DNA from: Ophiosphaerella korrae
Lineage: Eukaryota; Ascomycota; Dothideomycetes; Pleosporales; Phaeosphaeriaceae
Assembly (NCBI GenBank): GCA_028456385.1
Contig: JALNQF010000031.1
Location: forward strand, 124,001-188,000
Length of the DNA: 64,000 nucleotides
Reading direction: 5' to 3'
Shown here: positions 50,252-60,080 of the stretch, piece after piece
Layout: every line of letters starts with the position of its first letter
Numbering within the stretch: the stretch's first letter is position 1
The notes under the pieces: model-generated
Database searches by the model: none
What the model saw: the letters and a program-made list of their open reading frames with translations, nothing else
What the model was told of the DNA's origin: nothing
Position numbers and translations under genes: made by a program

Positions 50252-51964
50252 TTTTCGAAAGTATCAACTGTTGACTGTATTGAACACCAGTCATGCCATG
50301 TCTCTCTTATACCATCACCCACCTCTGATGTTATGGCCATCCGTGGCGACTTAGCCTTGGCGCACGGATCGTGCAGCCGCTATTAGACGCACTGCGTAGC
50401 GCGGTGAAGGGAGCATAGTGAGGGTAGATGGAGGCTTGATTAGGGGAGTATAGTCAGCACGTGGAAGACTTGCATGATGCAAGATGACAGCTACGTGATA
50501 GGATCGGCAGATGCTGGAATTAATATCAAAGACCCGGATGTGTTGTAAACTGTGGGGTAATGAGATTGGGAAGGCAAACACGGGGTTGATGACGAGATGA
50601 AGCGGTGGAAGCTCGTGTTTTAGTTTGTATGATACTCCAAAGAAATGCACTGTCAAGAACTTGCCGAAGCACGTAGGCTATTAAGCCCACTGAAAACAGT
50701 CTATTGGCGGCGGAAAAGCTAAGGAGCTAGAAACCTCATACTCACCCGTCCTGCAGTAATTGCGAAAAAATCTCCTACGCCCAACCGTTGCCAAGTTCCT
50801 ATATATTATGGTTACGGTCTAAACAAGACATGTGGTGAATACTAAAATTGAGCTTAATCTGTGAGATGGGCTTGCTAGTAAGCGAATTTTGTCAAAGTTT
50901 TGTGAACGATTATACACTATCGAAACAGTAGCATATAAGCCAAAATAGGCATTGCTTCATTGTGGAAAATGGAAGGCAAGCTGAGGTTTCTGTTCACAAC
51001 TACAGGTTGTAGAGACGCCGTTTGGTAAATTCATAAACTTTCATGGCTCAAGCACCCCATACTGAGTTGTCGCTCATCGTCAGTGTGACCCGGATCCACG
51101 GCTAATGGGTATGCGCGTTTTTGATCTGCGTAGGGTAATTTACGTTGCGTGCCATTCGTCCAATACCCCATGCAAGCAAATTTGCCGGCGTTCATATCAT
51201 CTCGGATTGTTTCACCCGACGCCGGAGGACAATATGTGGCGTTGGAACTCTCGGCAAAACACTAAATGGGGCGTGACGTTGAGTAACTTTCACTTTCTTT
51301 TTTTTCGGTCACTCCTATATTCTTTTGTTTGAAGACGCAAAGGAAATCGTACTCTACAACGGTGCTCATGCTAAAGCTCAGCAAGTTGCGCTTACTTAAA
51401 CACTGGAATCACAAGCCATGGCTTGTGTGTATTCGTTCATATATCCACTTCAAAAGAAAAGTTGTGGTCAACAAAAGTACAGGTCTTGTGCTGGCAGATT
51501 TTGTTGATCAGAGAGATGTGATGGGGATTGGGTGCCTAGTTGCTATACCGTAGATTACGACCCAACGAGAATCTGGCAGTCAAGGCCTGTCTGGTTATAT
51601 GACATACGCTAACAAACGCGAAGAAGATGTTCTGAAATCAGAATAAGTCCATGTCATTCTAATATACATGGCGAGATCCCAATACCTGTGTGCGTCAAGG
51701 AAATTTCCTCGTGAATAGGTTTTTCGAGATTCTTTGATAACGTCGATGCTGTAGGCCGCGAGCGATTGGTACCGGAGAAAGATCTTTCAACAGATGTGTG
51801 TCGTGCATTCGGACCGTTGTGATGGGTTGGTAGTATACCTGATTCGCTCGACAATCTAAAGCATGGACCGCGCGGGGCTTTATTATACAACAGATGCTGT
51901 GTAATATCTGCAATGCACATGTCGACCATAAAAATACTGACATCAATTGCCAGGGGCGCTGCAG
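50252..51964. other. intergenic, gene-poor
   Basis: About 1.7 kb upstream of tyrosinase. Only short frames with no recognisable product. Includes the tyrosinase promoter. Confidence 0.5.
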
Positions 51965-52783
51965 TTAAGGGTACCGCCTTGGGATCTGGGGTATATATCC
52001 CGGTAACCCCGCTAGCTGCTCGTGAGCCATTTCTATGACATCAGTGGATGACATCTCACACTTTGTCACAACTTCGTGATATATACTGTATTTCATGATC
52101 GGTGGTGGACTATTCGACAATCCGTATGGACTCGAGTGTTGTGCTTGTTGCTTGCGCTTCTTCTAGAAGAACAAGGTCAATAAAAGCAGCGCAATGAGGA
52201 ACACTCCTCCCACTGTACCACTAATAGTCGCTTTGGCGCCTCTAAAAAGATTAGGCTATGGTAGCATATTTGCACCAGGATTGACGGGTGCTGTAGGAAT
52301 CGAGAGTGCGTCAGCGGGCGCGAAGGTTCTAGAACTGGTCGATGATGCTGATAGCACGTTGGCCAGCTACTCAGAATTAGTACCTCCTCGATACGGTAGG
52401 TCTTGTTCATTTTGTAAACTTACATTGAAACTCGAGTGTTGCTGATTATTGATCGCATGAATAGGCGCAAAGTTCCCTCTCTATCGGTTCTGTGGCACCG
52501 TAATATCTGGACTCATTGCCATAATCCCATTGCATTTCTTATTAAGATGGTATTCTGTCCTGTTTGCTGCATTGGTCAAGAACACTGTCCCGTCTTCCCG
52601 GCTGCCGAAAGTCCAAAATGCACTGGCTGTCGCGACATCGCTTCTATACATCATCGGGCGAGTATTCCCTTCAGGCTCCTCATCTTTGACATACCCAGCG
52701 CCCATAAATCCTTTTGGTCCACACTCTTTACTGCATAGTGTGTACATAGTCTTTCCATTGAAACTGGAAGGAAAGATCCCCAC
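51965..52783 (-). pseudogene. decayed secreted/membrane glycoprotein gene with four in-frame TAG codons
   Basis: One reading frame runs from 52783 to a TAA at 51965-51967. It encodes an extracellular region (PSSFNGKTMYTLCSKECGPK, RPMMYRSDVATASAFWTFGS, FLTNAANRTEYHLNKKCNG), a Ser/Thr/Pro stalk, a membrane helix (TISGTVGGVFLIALLLLTLF), a KKRKQQ stop-transfer and a cytosolic tail. It is interrupted by TAG at 52481-52483, 52367-52369, 52256-52258 and 52163-52165, with no frameshift between them. No ATG or signal peptide is found upstream; the 5' end abuts an AT tract. The architecture resembles fungal surface glycoproteins with a single C-terminal helix. I do not know its function. Confidence 0.7.
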
Positions 52784-53096
52784 GATAGCGTCGATTCCAA
52801 TTCTCAGTTAACCAGAAAAGTGGGCGTTGTCCACTTTAAATATAGCAGGCAGAAGCCACTTAAGATACTTAACCTATTTTTTTTTAAAAAAAAAAATTTT
52901 TTATATATATGTATAGCTAAAGTGATATAGTATTCCTGGTTAACTTATTTCGTAATTTATAATCCATTGTACGCGTTTGCCATTCATATACGGGGAGTTA
53001 TTTTCCCACTTGTTCAATTTACCGAGAGCCAGATCATGCAATTAGCTAAGGGCCCAGCCAAGTCACACTGGTCGAGCTTTACCTCTCACCCTATTC
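52784..53096. other. AT-rich junction
   Basis: Contains a T9-A11-T6 block (52876-52901) followed by (TA)n, a potential strong hairpin. Lies at the broken 5' end of the glycoprotein pseudogene and beyond the oxygenase 3' end. Confidence 0.6.
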
Positions 53097-54402
53097 TCAC
53101 CAAGCCAAAACCTCCTTCTGCCCCCCACTTACACACTCAATCCCCCTGCAAATCTCCTCATCCTTCTCACTCGTCTCTCCTCCCTCACCCGCTCCCCTTT
53201 TCGCCGCCCAAATCTCTCTCCCCTCTTTCCTCTCCCTCTCCCAATGCTGCCCAATAACTTGTCTAACCGTATCCTGGAAGAATAACGGCGCCTTCTCGTA
53301 ATTGGGATGTAGCAAGCCATTCACAAAGACGCCCCGATTAAGGTTCTTTTGCGCCGCATCACAGAGCACTTTATCTTCGCGCATGACGCGCTCATACATG
53401 TCCGCAATGAGATGAAAGGATTCGGAGGAGGACTTCTTGTTGCGGTAGATTTCGTAGGACATTGTTGATGATGTGGGGGATGAGGGCATGAAACGCTGGA
53501 TCATGATAAAGTGGCGGCTAGTAACGTTAGTAAGGTTTGTATCAGGGGAGGGGAGACAGGACTTACGAGACAGCCATGGACGAAATGGGGAAGTAATATG
53601 TGCTGTGTGTATTTACGCCTGCCTCGACTTGTTCAGGGGTTGGTTTGCAGTGGTGTTGTATGTGCCCGTCTTTGAGATCACTATCGAAGCTTTCTAGATT
53701 GAGGAAGGCGGGAATATCGGGATGTGTGGTGGGACAATGGTAGCATTCATTGAAGTTATCAGCTAGGATTTTCCAGTTGTAGTTGCCGTCCAGCTCGTAT
53801 GTGTGATCGAGCTCGTAATTGTCAAAGTTGATGCCCGAGTCGATGTAGCGTTGCTGCATATCGACGTCTTCAAAATGCTCATCGAAGGGCACTTCAGGTG
53901 TCTCTTTTGCGTCAAGATTGACCCAGATGAAGCCATTACGATCGACCTTGGTATGTATGCGGAAAAGCCCGTTCTGGTTCTTGTCGAACTCTAACTCCTG
54001 GTAACCAGGTGCTTTTGCGAGCTTCCCATCTAAACCGTAGGACCAACCATGGTACCTACATGCAAGTATTTTTACATTTCCAGAGCCCTCCTTCTCAATG
54101 ACTGTATACGCCCTATGCCTACAAGTATTGTGAAAGGCATTGACGTTCCCTTTGCGGTCCTTAGTGATTATAAGGTCGTACCCGGCGACATTGTACCTAA
54201 GCCAGTCCCCAGTATTCTTGACTCTCGAGCTGTGTGTCATGAACAACCATCGCCTAGAAAATATGGAACGACGTTCGAATTCGTACATGGCTGGGGATGT
54301 GTACCATGATGCTGGTAAAGCACGAACTGGGCTCTCTTTTTCCAATGCTGCCTCTTTCGCAGGGTTCCTGAAGGCGAAGTAATGAAGAAGACCTGTTGCC
54401 AT
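53097..54402 (-). CDS. Rieske [2Fe-2S] oxygenase alpha subunit (choline monooxygenase-like)
   Basis: Non-haem iron oxygenase. Exons 53567-54402 and 53097-53517, intron 53518-53566, 418 residues. The Rieske centre is CRHRAYTVIEKEG...CRYHGWSYGLDG (CxH and CxxH). The mononuclear iron site is DNFNECYHCPTTHPDI, with two His; a third ligand is expected in the C-terminal half. The N-terminal ALPASWYTSPAMYEFERRSI and FSRRWLFMTHSSR are typical of fungal members annotated as choline monooxygenase or ring-hydroxylating dioxygenase. The partner reductase is not in the window. No signal peptide. The substrate cannot be set from sequence. Confidence 0.92.
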
Positions 54403-55131
54403 GATACGTTTGAAATGAAGCTGTCAGTAGAACAAACTAGTGTGCGAATTGAGGTGCTCAACTAGCAATGGGGAATCATGTACTTATAAACAGGGCTGAT
54501 TGATCAGTTACCGGCAGTATCTGAGTACCACCTGACAGTATTTCCATATTTGAGACTTGAAGTAGGGCGTTATCGCAAATCACAGGGGCTGCTGATAACC
54601 CTTTGGCCAATCGCAGAATATGAAAGTTATAGAGTAGTCTGTCTTGCCCAGCAGTTGACCATTTACACTATCCTTTAGTGCCCGTTCGCAAAGGTATGGA
54701 GCAACCAAATGCAGCAAGTAGGAGCGAGAACCAAAGAAGAAGCCTGCATATATATATATTCACCAAAGATGGCAAGAGAAGACGTTCGGTAATGCTAGTT
54801 GCGGAGAGTATCAGCCTAACTACCGGCATCGAGCATGTTGTTGCTGAGTGGTGTGGTTGGGAGGCGACGATGTTGAATATCTGGTAAGGTTGTGTGCATC
54901 GGCCAATCGCGTGTCTCGAGATAAGTGCAAGTCAACCAATCGCACTTCACGAAATGCTGATGGGTCAGCTCATACCGGCAAAGAATACATTCTGGACGAG
55001 TATTTCGTATTCTCCACTCTTGTTCAGATACTTTCTTGTGATTAAAGGCTTACTGGATAGCTGGAAAGTACCGTAACAACCTTTCACCACTCATAAATAT
55101 GCACAACATGAACCCAACATATATCCATCGA
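54403..55131. other. intergenic, nothing recognised
   Basis: 729 bp. Contains a short (TA)n run near 54750 and the promoter of the oxygenase gene at its left side. Confidence 0.5.
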
Positions 55132-57174
55132 TCATCCCTTCATAGCCTCTCGGACATTCCTCTCAACACCTCCAACTGCCTCCCTAACACTCGGCGCAAA
55201 ATGCTTCTTCAATAACTCACCCTCCCAAACGGTGCTTGCAAACGCATTGCTGCCCTCAACCTCTGCCTTCATCGCATCAAACACACCATCTCCTCTTCTC
55301 TCCTCCGTATTCCATAACGGCGCCACTTTCTTGCCATGGCTTTTCGTAATCCTATTAAGTAGCCCCAACATCGCTGTACAAGACTTCTCAGGCAAATGTA
55401 GTGAAATAGTCATGAGTTGTTTTGCGAAAGCGGCGACGCGGAGGGGTGGCACGGCGCGGAGTGATGCTGCAGGTAGGAGCACAGAGGATAGAGAGCGAAT
55501 GAGAAGAACAATTGTTGTTTGGACGTTGATCTTGTTCGGTGGGATGTGCGATTCTGCGGCGTTGGGGTCAGGAAGGTGCAGAGATTTGGAACTCAGTTCA
55601 ATATCGGTGTTTAGGGAGACGGGATGGAGTGTACGGTAGAGATGCGTGATAAAGAAGCTGAGATCGAGTCTGAGGGCGGAGGCTGCTTTGGAAGCGTCTT
55701 GGCCTTCGAGGAGCGCGAAGGCTGTTATGACGCAGAGGAGGGATTCACGGGTGAGATTTCGTTCGGGAGCTTCATTGCCATCATCGTCATCAGCAGTATC
55801 TTCGTCTGAAGAAGCCTCAGCAGCAGCAGAGAGCTCTGCTGTCGAGATGATGTCGCGGAGTGCCTCCAAAATATCCCCAAAGAAATCTTGGTTGATAAGG
55901 TGGGCATATCGTGCTAGACCTTCTAGCACGGCGCCCATGAGTCTCGGCGAGCGAGCCTTGAGTATACGGAAGTAGGCAACGAACACCATCTTTAGTGTCT
56001 CTGCCTGCATCCTGTCGCGCTCCTCGTGGGTGACTGCTGCATCGGCCTCCTTAAACTCCTTTTGAATTGCTTTTTTCTCTTTAAGCTCTTTCCGTAACCT
56101 TTTCGTCCTAAATTCACGCTTTTGCTTGATTTTCTTGCCGCTTATTTGTTGATCTTCATCCTTGTCAACAGAATGGTACGAAGCCTTGTGGGAAAACTCA
56201 GATAGCAACCGCAAGTGAAGAAAGGTATTTAGCACGCTCTCATCAAAATGATAGTTCTTGCCCTTCATCATCTTGGTCAACATGGTGACCGCCTCTAGGG
56301 AGGCGTTGCCCTCCTCGTCGTTTTCAAACAAAGTCTCTAGTGTTTCTCTACATCGCACGAAGTCAGCATCGACACGCCTCGTACTCAATTTGCCAACAAG
56401 AGTCTTGAGTAGTTCTCCGCGGAAGTTGAAATGTGGTACTGCAGTCAGAAGATTGCAAGCGCAGCTGACAGCGACCGTCGCTAAACTGGCATTCTGCTCA
56501 TTTTTTGATGCACTGGATTTCGCCAGCTTGCCTATGTGATCCACGTATGCCTGATAACTTGTGACAAGCCGTTGTTCAAAAGTGCGCAGCTTCTTGACGT
56601 CTTTTGAGATCTTCTCTCCCATGGCTTCTTCTGACAACGGCCTTATCCTATATCCTGGGATCAAATCTTTGAATATGGCAACCTGCGTTGCCAATGCTAG
56701 TTTCTTAACGGTGAAGTTGTCTGAATCGGCAATTGCGGCTAATGTCTTCAACGCATGTATGTGCTCTTCTGGGTCTTCGTTAACCAAGCTTGCTATCCGC
56801 GCAAGTTCCTCTTTCGCCTCGAGTATTTGCTGCCTTGCGGGTATTTTAGGTTTCTGCTCTTCCTCCTGTTCCTCCACTGGTGCGTCGTCTTCGTCCTCTC
56901 CAGATGCCGACGCGTTATCCGACTCTTCCTCCTTGATGTCGGCGGCCACAGCTGGCGCTACCCAACCCTCCACAGTCCTTACAGGAAGCCTCTTATTCTC
57001 TTTCTTTTTGTTCAATTTGCGCGGCCTTGTCTCATAGTCCTGCTCGAGATCCCACTGCGCAGCATGCTTGAAAAAGCTCGCTTTATGATCCCCCTTCTCC
57101 CTCGGCGCAATGGGATACGCGCCATCCTCGGGCGGTGAAAGGCGTCGCCTCTTTGCAGCTGGTATGCGCGACAT
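55132..57174 (-). CDS. noc3: nucleolar complex protein NOC3
   Basis: Nucleolar 60S-assembly factor that pairs with Noc2 and also has a reported role in replication licensing in yeast. Intronless, 680 residues from the Met at 57174 (MSRIPAAKRRRLSPPEDG); an upstream in-frame Met at 57264 gives an unusual leader and is not preferred. N-terminus basic, then an acidic stretch near residues 90-115. The conserved NOC3 core follows: ILEAKEELARIASLVNEDPE, then LKTLAAIADSDNFTVKKLAL, KDLIPGYRIRPL, YVDHIGKLAKSS, HFNFRGELLKTLVGKLS and SHKASYHSVDKDEDQQISGK, ending with repeats of helical segments in the CBF/Mak21-like domain. A second acidic loop occurs before the last third. Divergent from nip7. Confidence 0.95.
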   Translation of the reverse strand: MSRIPAAKRRRLSPPEDGAYPIAPREKGDHKASFFKHAAQWDLEQDYETRPRKLNKKKENKRLPVRTVEGWVAPAVAADIKEEESDNASASGEDEDDAPVEEQEEEQKPKIPARQQILEAKEELARIASLVNEDPEEHIHALKTLAAIADSDNFTVKKLALATQVAIFKDLIPGYRIRPLSEEAMGEKISKDVKKLRTFEQRLVTSYQAYVDHIGKLAKSSASKNEQNASLATVAVSCACNLLTAVPHFNFRGELLKTLVGKLSTRRVDADFVRCRETLETLFENDEEGNASLEAVTMLTKMMKGKNYHFDESVLNTFLHLRLLSEFSHKASYHSVDKDEDQQISGKKIKQKREFRTKRLRKELKEKKAIQKEFKEADAAVTHEERDRMQAETLKMVFVAYFRILKARSPRLMGAVLEGLARYAHLINQDFFGDILEALRDIISTAELSAAAEASSDEDTADDDDGNEAPERNLTRESLLCVITAFALLEGQDASKAASALRLDLSFFITHLYRTLHPVSLNTDIELSSKSLHLPDPNAAESHIPPNKINVQTTIVLLIRSLSSVLLPAASLRAVPPLRVAAFAKQLMTISLHLPEKSCTAMLGLLNRITKSHGKKVAPLWNTEERRGDGVFDAMKAEVEGSNAFASTVWEGELLKKHFAPSVREAVGGVERNVREAMKG

Positions 57175-57348
57175 TGTTTGGCACGTGGGATTGGCGAGGT
57201 AGGTTGGATAGCGAAATGCAGCTCTCTGACTTTTTTTGGTGGAGACGGTTAGGGATTCTGCCACCGCCTTCTACGATCCCTGAACTTTTTTGGTTACCAT
57301 TTGCGACCACCAACGAGGAAAGACTTTCACACAACATCACGATCCACA
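57175..57348. promoter_or_regulatory. 174-bp divergent promoter of noc3 and nip7
   Basis: Two ribosome-biogenesis genes start 174 bp apart on opposite strands, so they must share this segment. No single regulatory motif was confirmed by eye. Confidence 0.75.
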
Positions 57349-57962
57349 ATGCGTCCCCTTACAGAGCCAGAGACCAAGACACTCTTTGAGAAGCTCGCGA
57401 CTTATTGTGGGAAAGGCATATCAAACCTCATCGCCGACCCCTCAGGCGGCGCAGATCGCAATGTCTTCCGCGTGCAGGCTAGTTTTATATACTGTCAATA
57501 CCCATTCGTACAAATACACTGACTATCACATAGGGCTCAAGAGTCTACTACGTCCGCGAATCACTCGCCAACCTTGCCACATCTGTCGCGCGCGACAACC
57601 TCCTCTCCCTCGGTCTTTGCCTCGGCAAATTCACAAAAACAGGAAAGTTCCGCCTACACATCACCGCTCTGTCCGTCATCGCACCGCACGCGCGGTATAA
57701 AGTATGGGTCAAGCAGAATGGCGAGATGCCATTCCTGTACGGCGGTAACGTGCTCAAAGCGCACGTGGGACGGTGGAGTGAGGACTGCCCAGAGCATCAG
57801 GGCGTGATAGTGTTGAGCATGAATGATACGCCGTTAGGGTTTGGGGTTAGCGCAAGAAGTACAGCGGAGGCTAGGAAGTTGGATCCGACAGGCATTGTGA
57901 CGTTTCGGCAGGCAGATATTGGCGAGTATTTGAGGGAGGAGGATACTTTGTTCACAACCTGA
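57349..57962 (+). CDS. nip7: 60S ribosome biogenesis factor NIP7
   Basis: PUA-domain protein needed for 27S pre-rRNA processing and 60S assembly. Exons 57349-57477 and 57534-57962, 185 residues (yeast 181). N-terminal MRPLTEPETKTLFEKLATYC and GKGISNLIADP, then SRVYYVRESLANLATSVARD. The PUA domain shows FRLHITALSVIAPHARYKVW, FLYGGNVLKAHVGR and GFGVSARSTAEARKLDPTG, ending ADIGEYLREEDT. The intron begins with GC rather than GT (CAG|gctagt), and ends ACATAG; it restores VQGSRVYYV. GC-AG introns are a known minor class. Confidence 0.95.
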
Positions 57963-58215
57963 AGGGGATAGAGTGTCGATGATGTGGTGCAGGATGGGAA
58001 ATGTAGCACGCAATGATACCCACTATCAACAAATTAGTCTCAAAAGTGCGCATACATATTGTAGCTTTGAATATCCAATATTACACATTGATGAAATGCT
58101 TATGCAGTCTACCTAGGTTCCAACAGCTCTTGCTGTTCCATAATGTTACGGGTGTACATCTGAATCTTGAATTCAGTCGTTGCTGATCTCTCCCCATAGT
58201 GTTACATGGTGAATC

Positions 58216-58980
58216 TCACTCTCCTAGTTTCTCGAGCAGCTTCTTCCGCCTTCGTTCCACTAGCTCATTGTTGACTTCTTCCAGCGTCGGCACCCTCCAT
58301 CTCACACCATCTCCCGCGTCGCCTGGCAGCTCCATCCACTCCGTCTGCGCTTTCGATGGCTTATCGTTTAGATCGTCGCCAAGTAACATGAATTTGTCTC
58401 GTGCTTCATCTTCCTTAGCCTTTTCATATGCCAGTAATGTGCCGTCTTCTTCATCCAAGTTGTACCCATAATATCCAGCATCGACTCTCTGTCTTAGCTC
58501 GCTCCTTTTCTCTCGGCCCTTCTGAATCCCCGCATCATCTTCTGGCCTCTGTTGTCTCTCAAACAGCTCCTTTACGCCTGGCAGTTCCTTTGCGCGCCCG
58601 AAATATCTGTATCCCTTGCCTCCGCCAGGTACCTCCTTTCCATCCTCATCCAGCACCCTACCACTCCTCATGTAATTCGGTCCTCCAAGATTCCTAATTT
58701 GGCTCTCCCACATGTGTTTCTCGCGCATCAGCTTGTTGATTTCGTCGTTGAGATCGCGGATTTGGTAGTCTGAAAGCGCTTCGTCCTGGATCTTGGTAAC
58801 CTTGCGAGAGATCTCCTTGAGCACTTGGCCACGCCATTTTTCACAAACTGGTATCGATGTTACAGAGGTTATGAGCTTGGGGCGGCGGGTGCGTGAGATG
58901 TCGATTATGCCTGCCTCGGCCGCCTGTGCAGCACGAAAGCGAAAGAGCATAGAATGTGCCTTCTCCGAATTTCGGGCCAT
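58216..58980 (-). CDS. isy1: pre-mRNA splicing factor ISY1
   Basis: Component of the Prp19-associated (NineTeen) complex in the spliceosome. Intronless, 254 residues. The universal N-terminus is MARNSEKAHSMLFRFRAAQA, followed by PKLITSVTSIPVCEKWRGQV, YQIRDLNDEINKLMREKHMW, IRNLGGPNYMRSG and GYRYFGRAKELPGVKELF. The C-terminal part is a charged helix ending ELVERRRKKLLEKLGE. Length and order match the family exactly. The start at 58980 is set by the invariant MARNSEK. No introns, unlike most neighbours. Confidence 0.96.
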   Translation of the reverse strand: MARNSEKAHSMLFRFRAAQAAEAGIIDISRTRRPKLITSVTSIPVCEKWRGQVLKEISRKVTKIQDEALSDYQIRDLNDEINKLMREKHMWESQIRNLGGPNYMRSGRVLDEDGKEVPGGGKGYRYFGRAKELPGVKELFERQQRPEDDAGIQKGREKRSELRQRVDAGYYGYNLDEEDGTLLAYEKAKEDEARDKFMLLGDDLNDKPSKAQTEWMELPGDAGDGVRWRVPTLEEVNNELVERRRKKLLEKLGE

Positions 58981-60080
58981 AGTTGCGGTTTTGATGCGCG
59001 ATTATCGACTAGTGTTGGTGATGAGAAAATCGAAAGTGGGATGCTGCGTAGTTGCTGCTATGACGGTATGAGTGGTGACGATTGTGCGCCTTTGCGCGAG
59101 CACGTAAGCCTTATTATGCGTGGGTCACGCCCGCTAAAGTCGAGTATAAACAATTGGAAAGCTGCCCGCAGTTGCAGAAAGGAATGTCGATAATGAAATG
59201 GAGGTGTGCACGGTAGTTGGTGTTGTGAAGGAGAGCGCAAACATTCGACGCGTTGGGAAAGTTTGGTGTTTCGAATCGTTCTGCCGCTCTCATCCACACC
59301 GCCCCACCTCTTGGCGTTTACCTCCCCTGGATGGGAAATGATTGTATTGATGCACGTCCCACCATATTTATGCATCGAGAGTAAGTATCATTTAGCGGCT
59401 GCTTTTTTGGTAATATGCTTTCCATAGTTCTGTTCACCGGGGCGGTGGGGTGCATGTTTTGGTTGAAAGGCGAGTCACATATGCATGTCGCCATGTTCGC
59501 AATTTTTTACTTCTTCATTCAACGCACTATCAATCTGACCACTGGCCATCAACACAAAACCCTCAGACACCGAAGAAAACATTATGATACGCTTCGCCCC
59601 AGACATAGTAGATAATACAGTGATAACAGACAGGAGATAAAATAGGAGTCAAACCGTCAAGTTAAAGGTATTTTGTGAATCTTTCTTGAGAAAGCAGGTG
59701 CGGATCGAAGTGAAATCATCGTTATGTGCGCCCGGGGAACGCATTCATCTCAGTCCAGCTCCAACCCCAGTCGAGATTTCTTCGCATCTCGCCCAAGAAA
59801 TGCTTCACCGTTGAACGCCAACACCATGGATTCCTGAGTGTCCACTCCCACCGCGGTTGCTGATTCGTCTGGACCCAGGTCGACAAGTGATGCCCACATG
59901 CCGAAATATTGATAGAGAAGTACATAGGAGAATAGGATGAAGACCCTGTGAGGCTATGGAAAACTAAGAAAGTGGACTGTCAGCCCAGATAATGTATTGA
60001 CTCCAAGTGTGACGAGAGATCAAAGAGAGTAGGGAAAAAGTGATATCGTAGGCTGGCTAGGAAAGGTTGATTGGAGGAGA
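58981..60080. other. intergenic, isy1 promoter and apsA 3' region
   Basis: 1.1 kb. Only short frames without recognisable product. The part near 59650-60080 is probably 3' UTR of the apsA gene. Confidence 0.5.
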
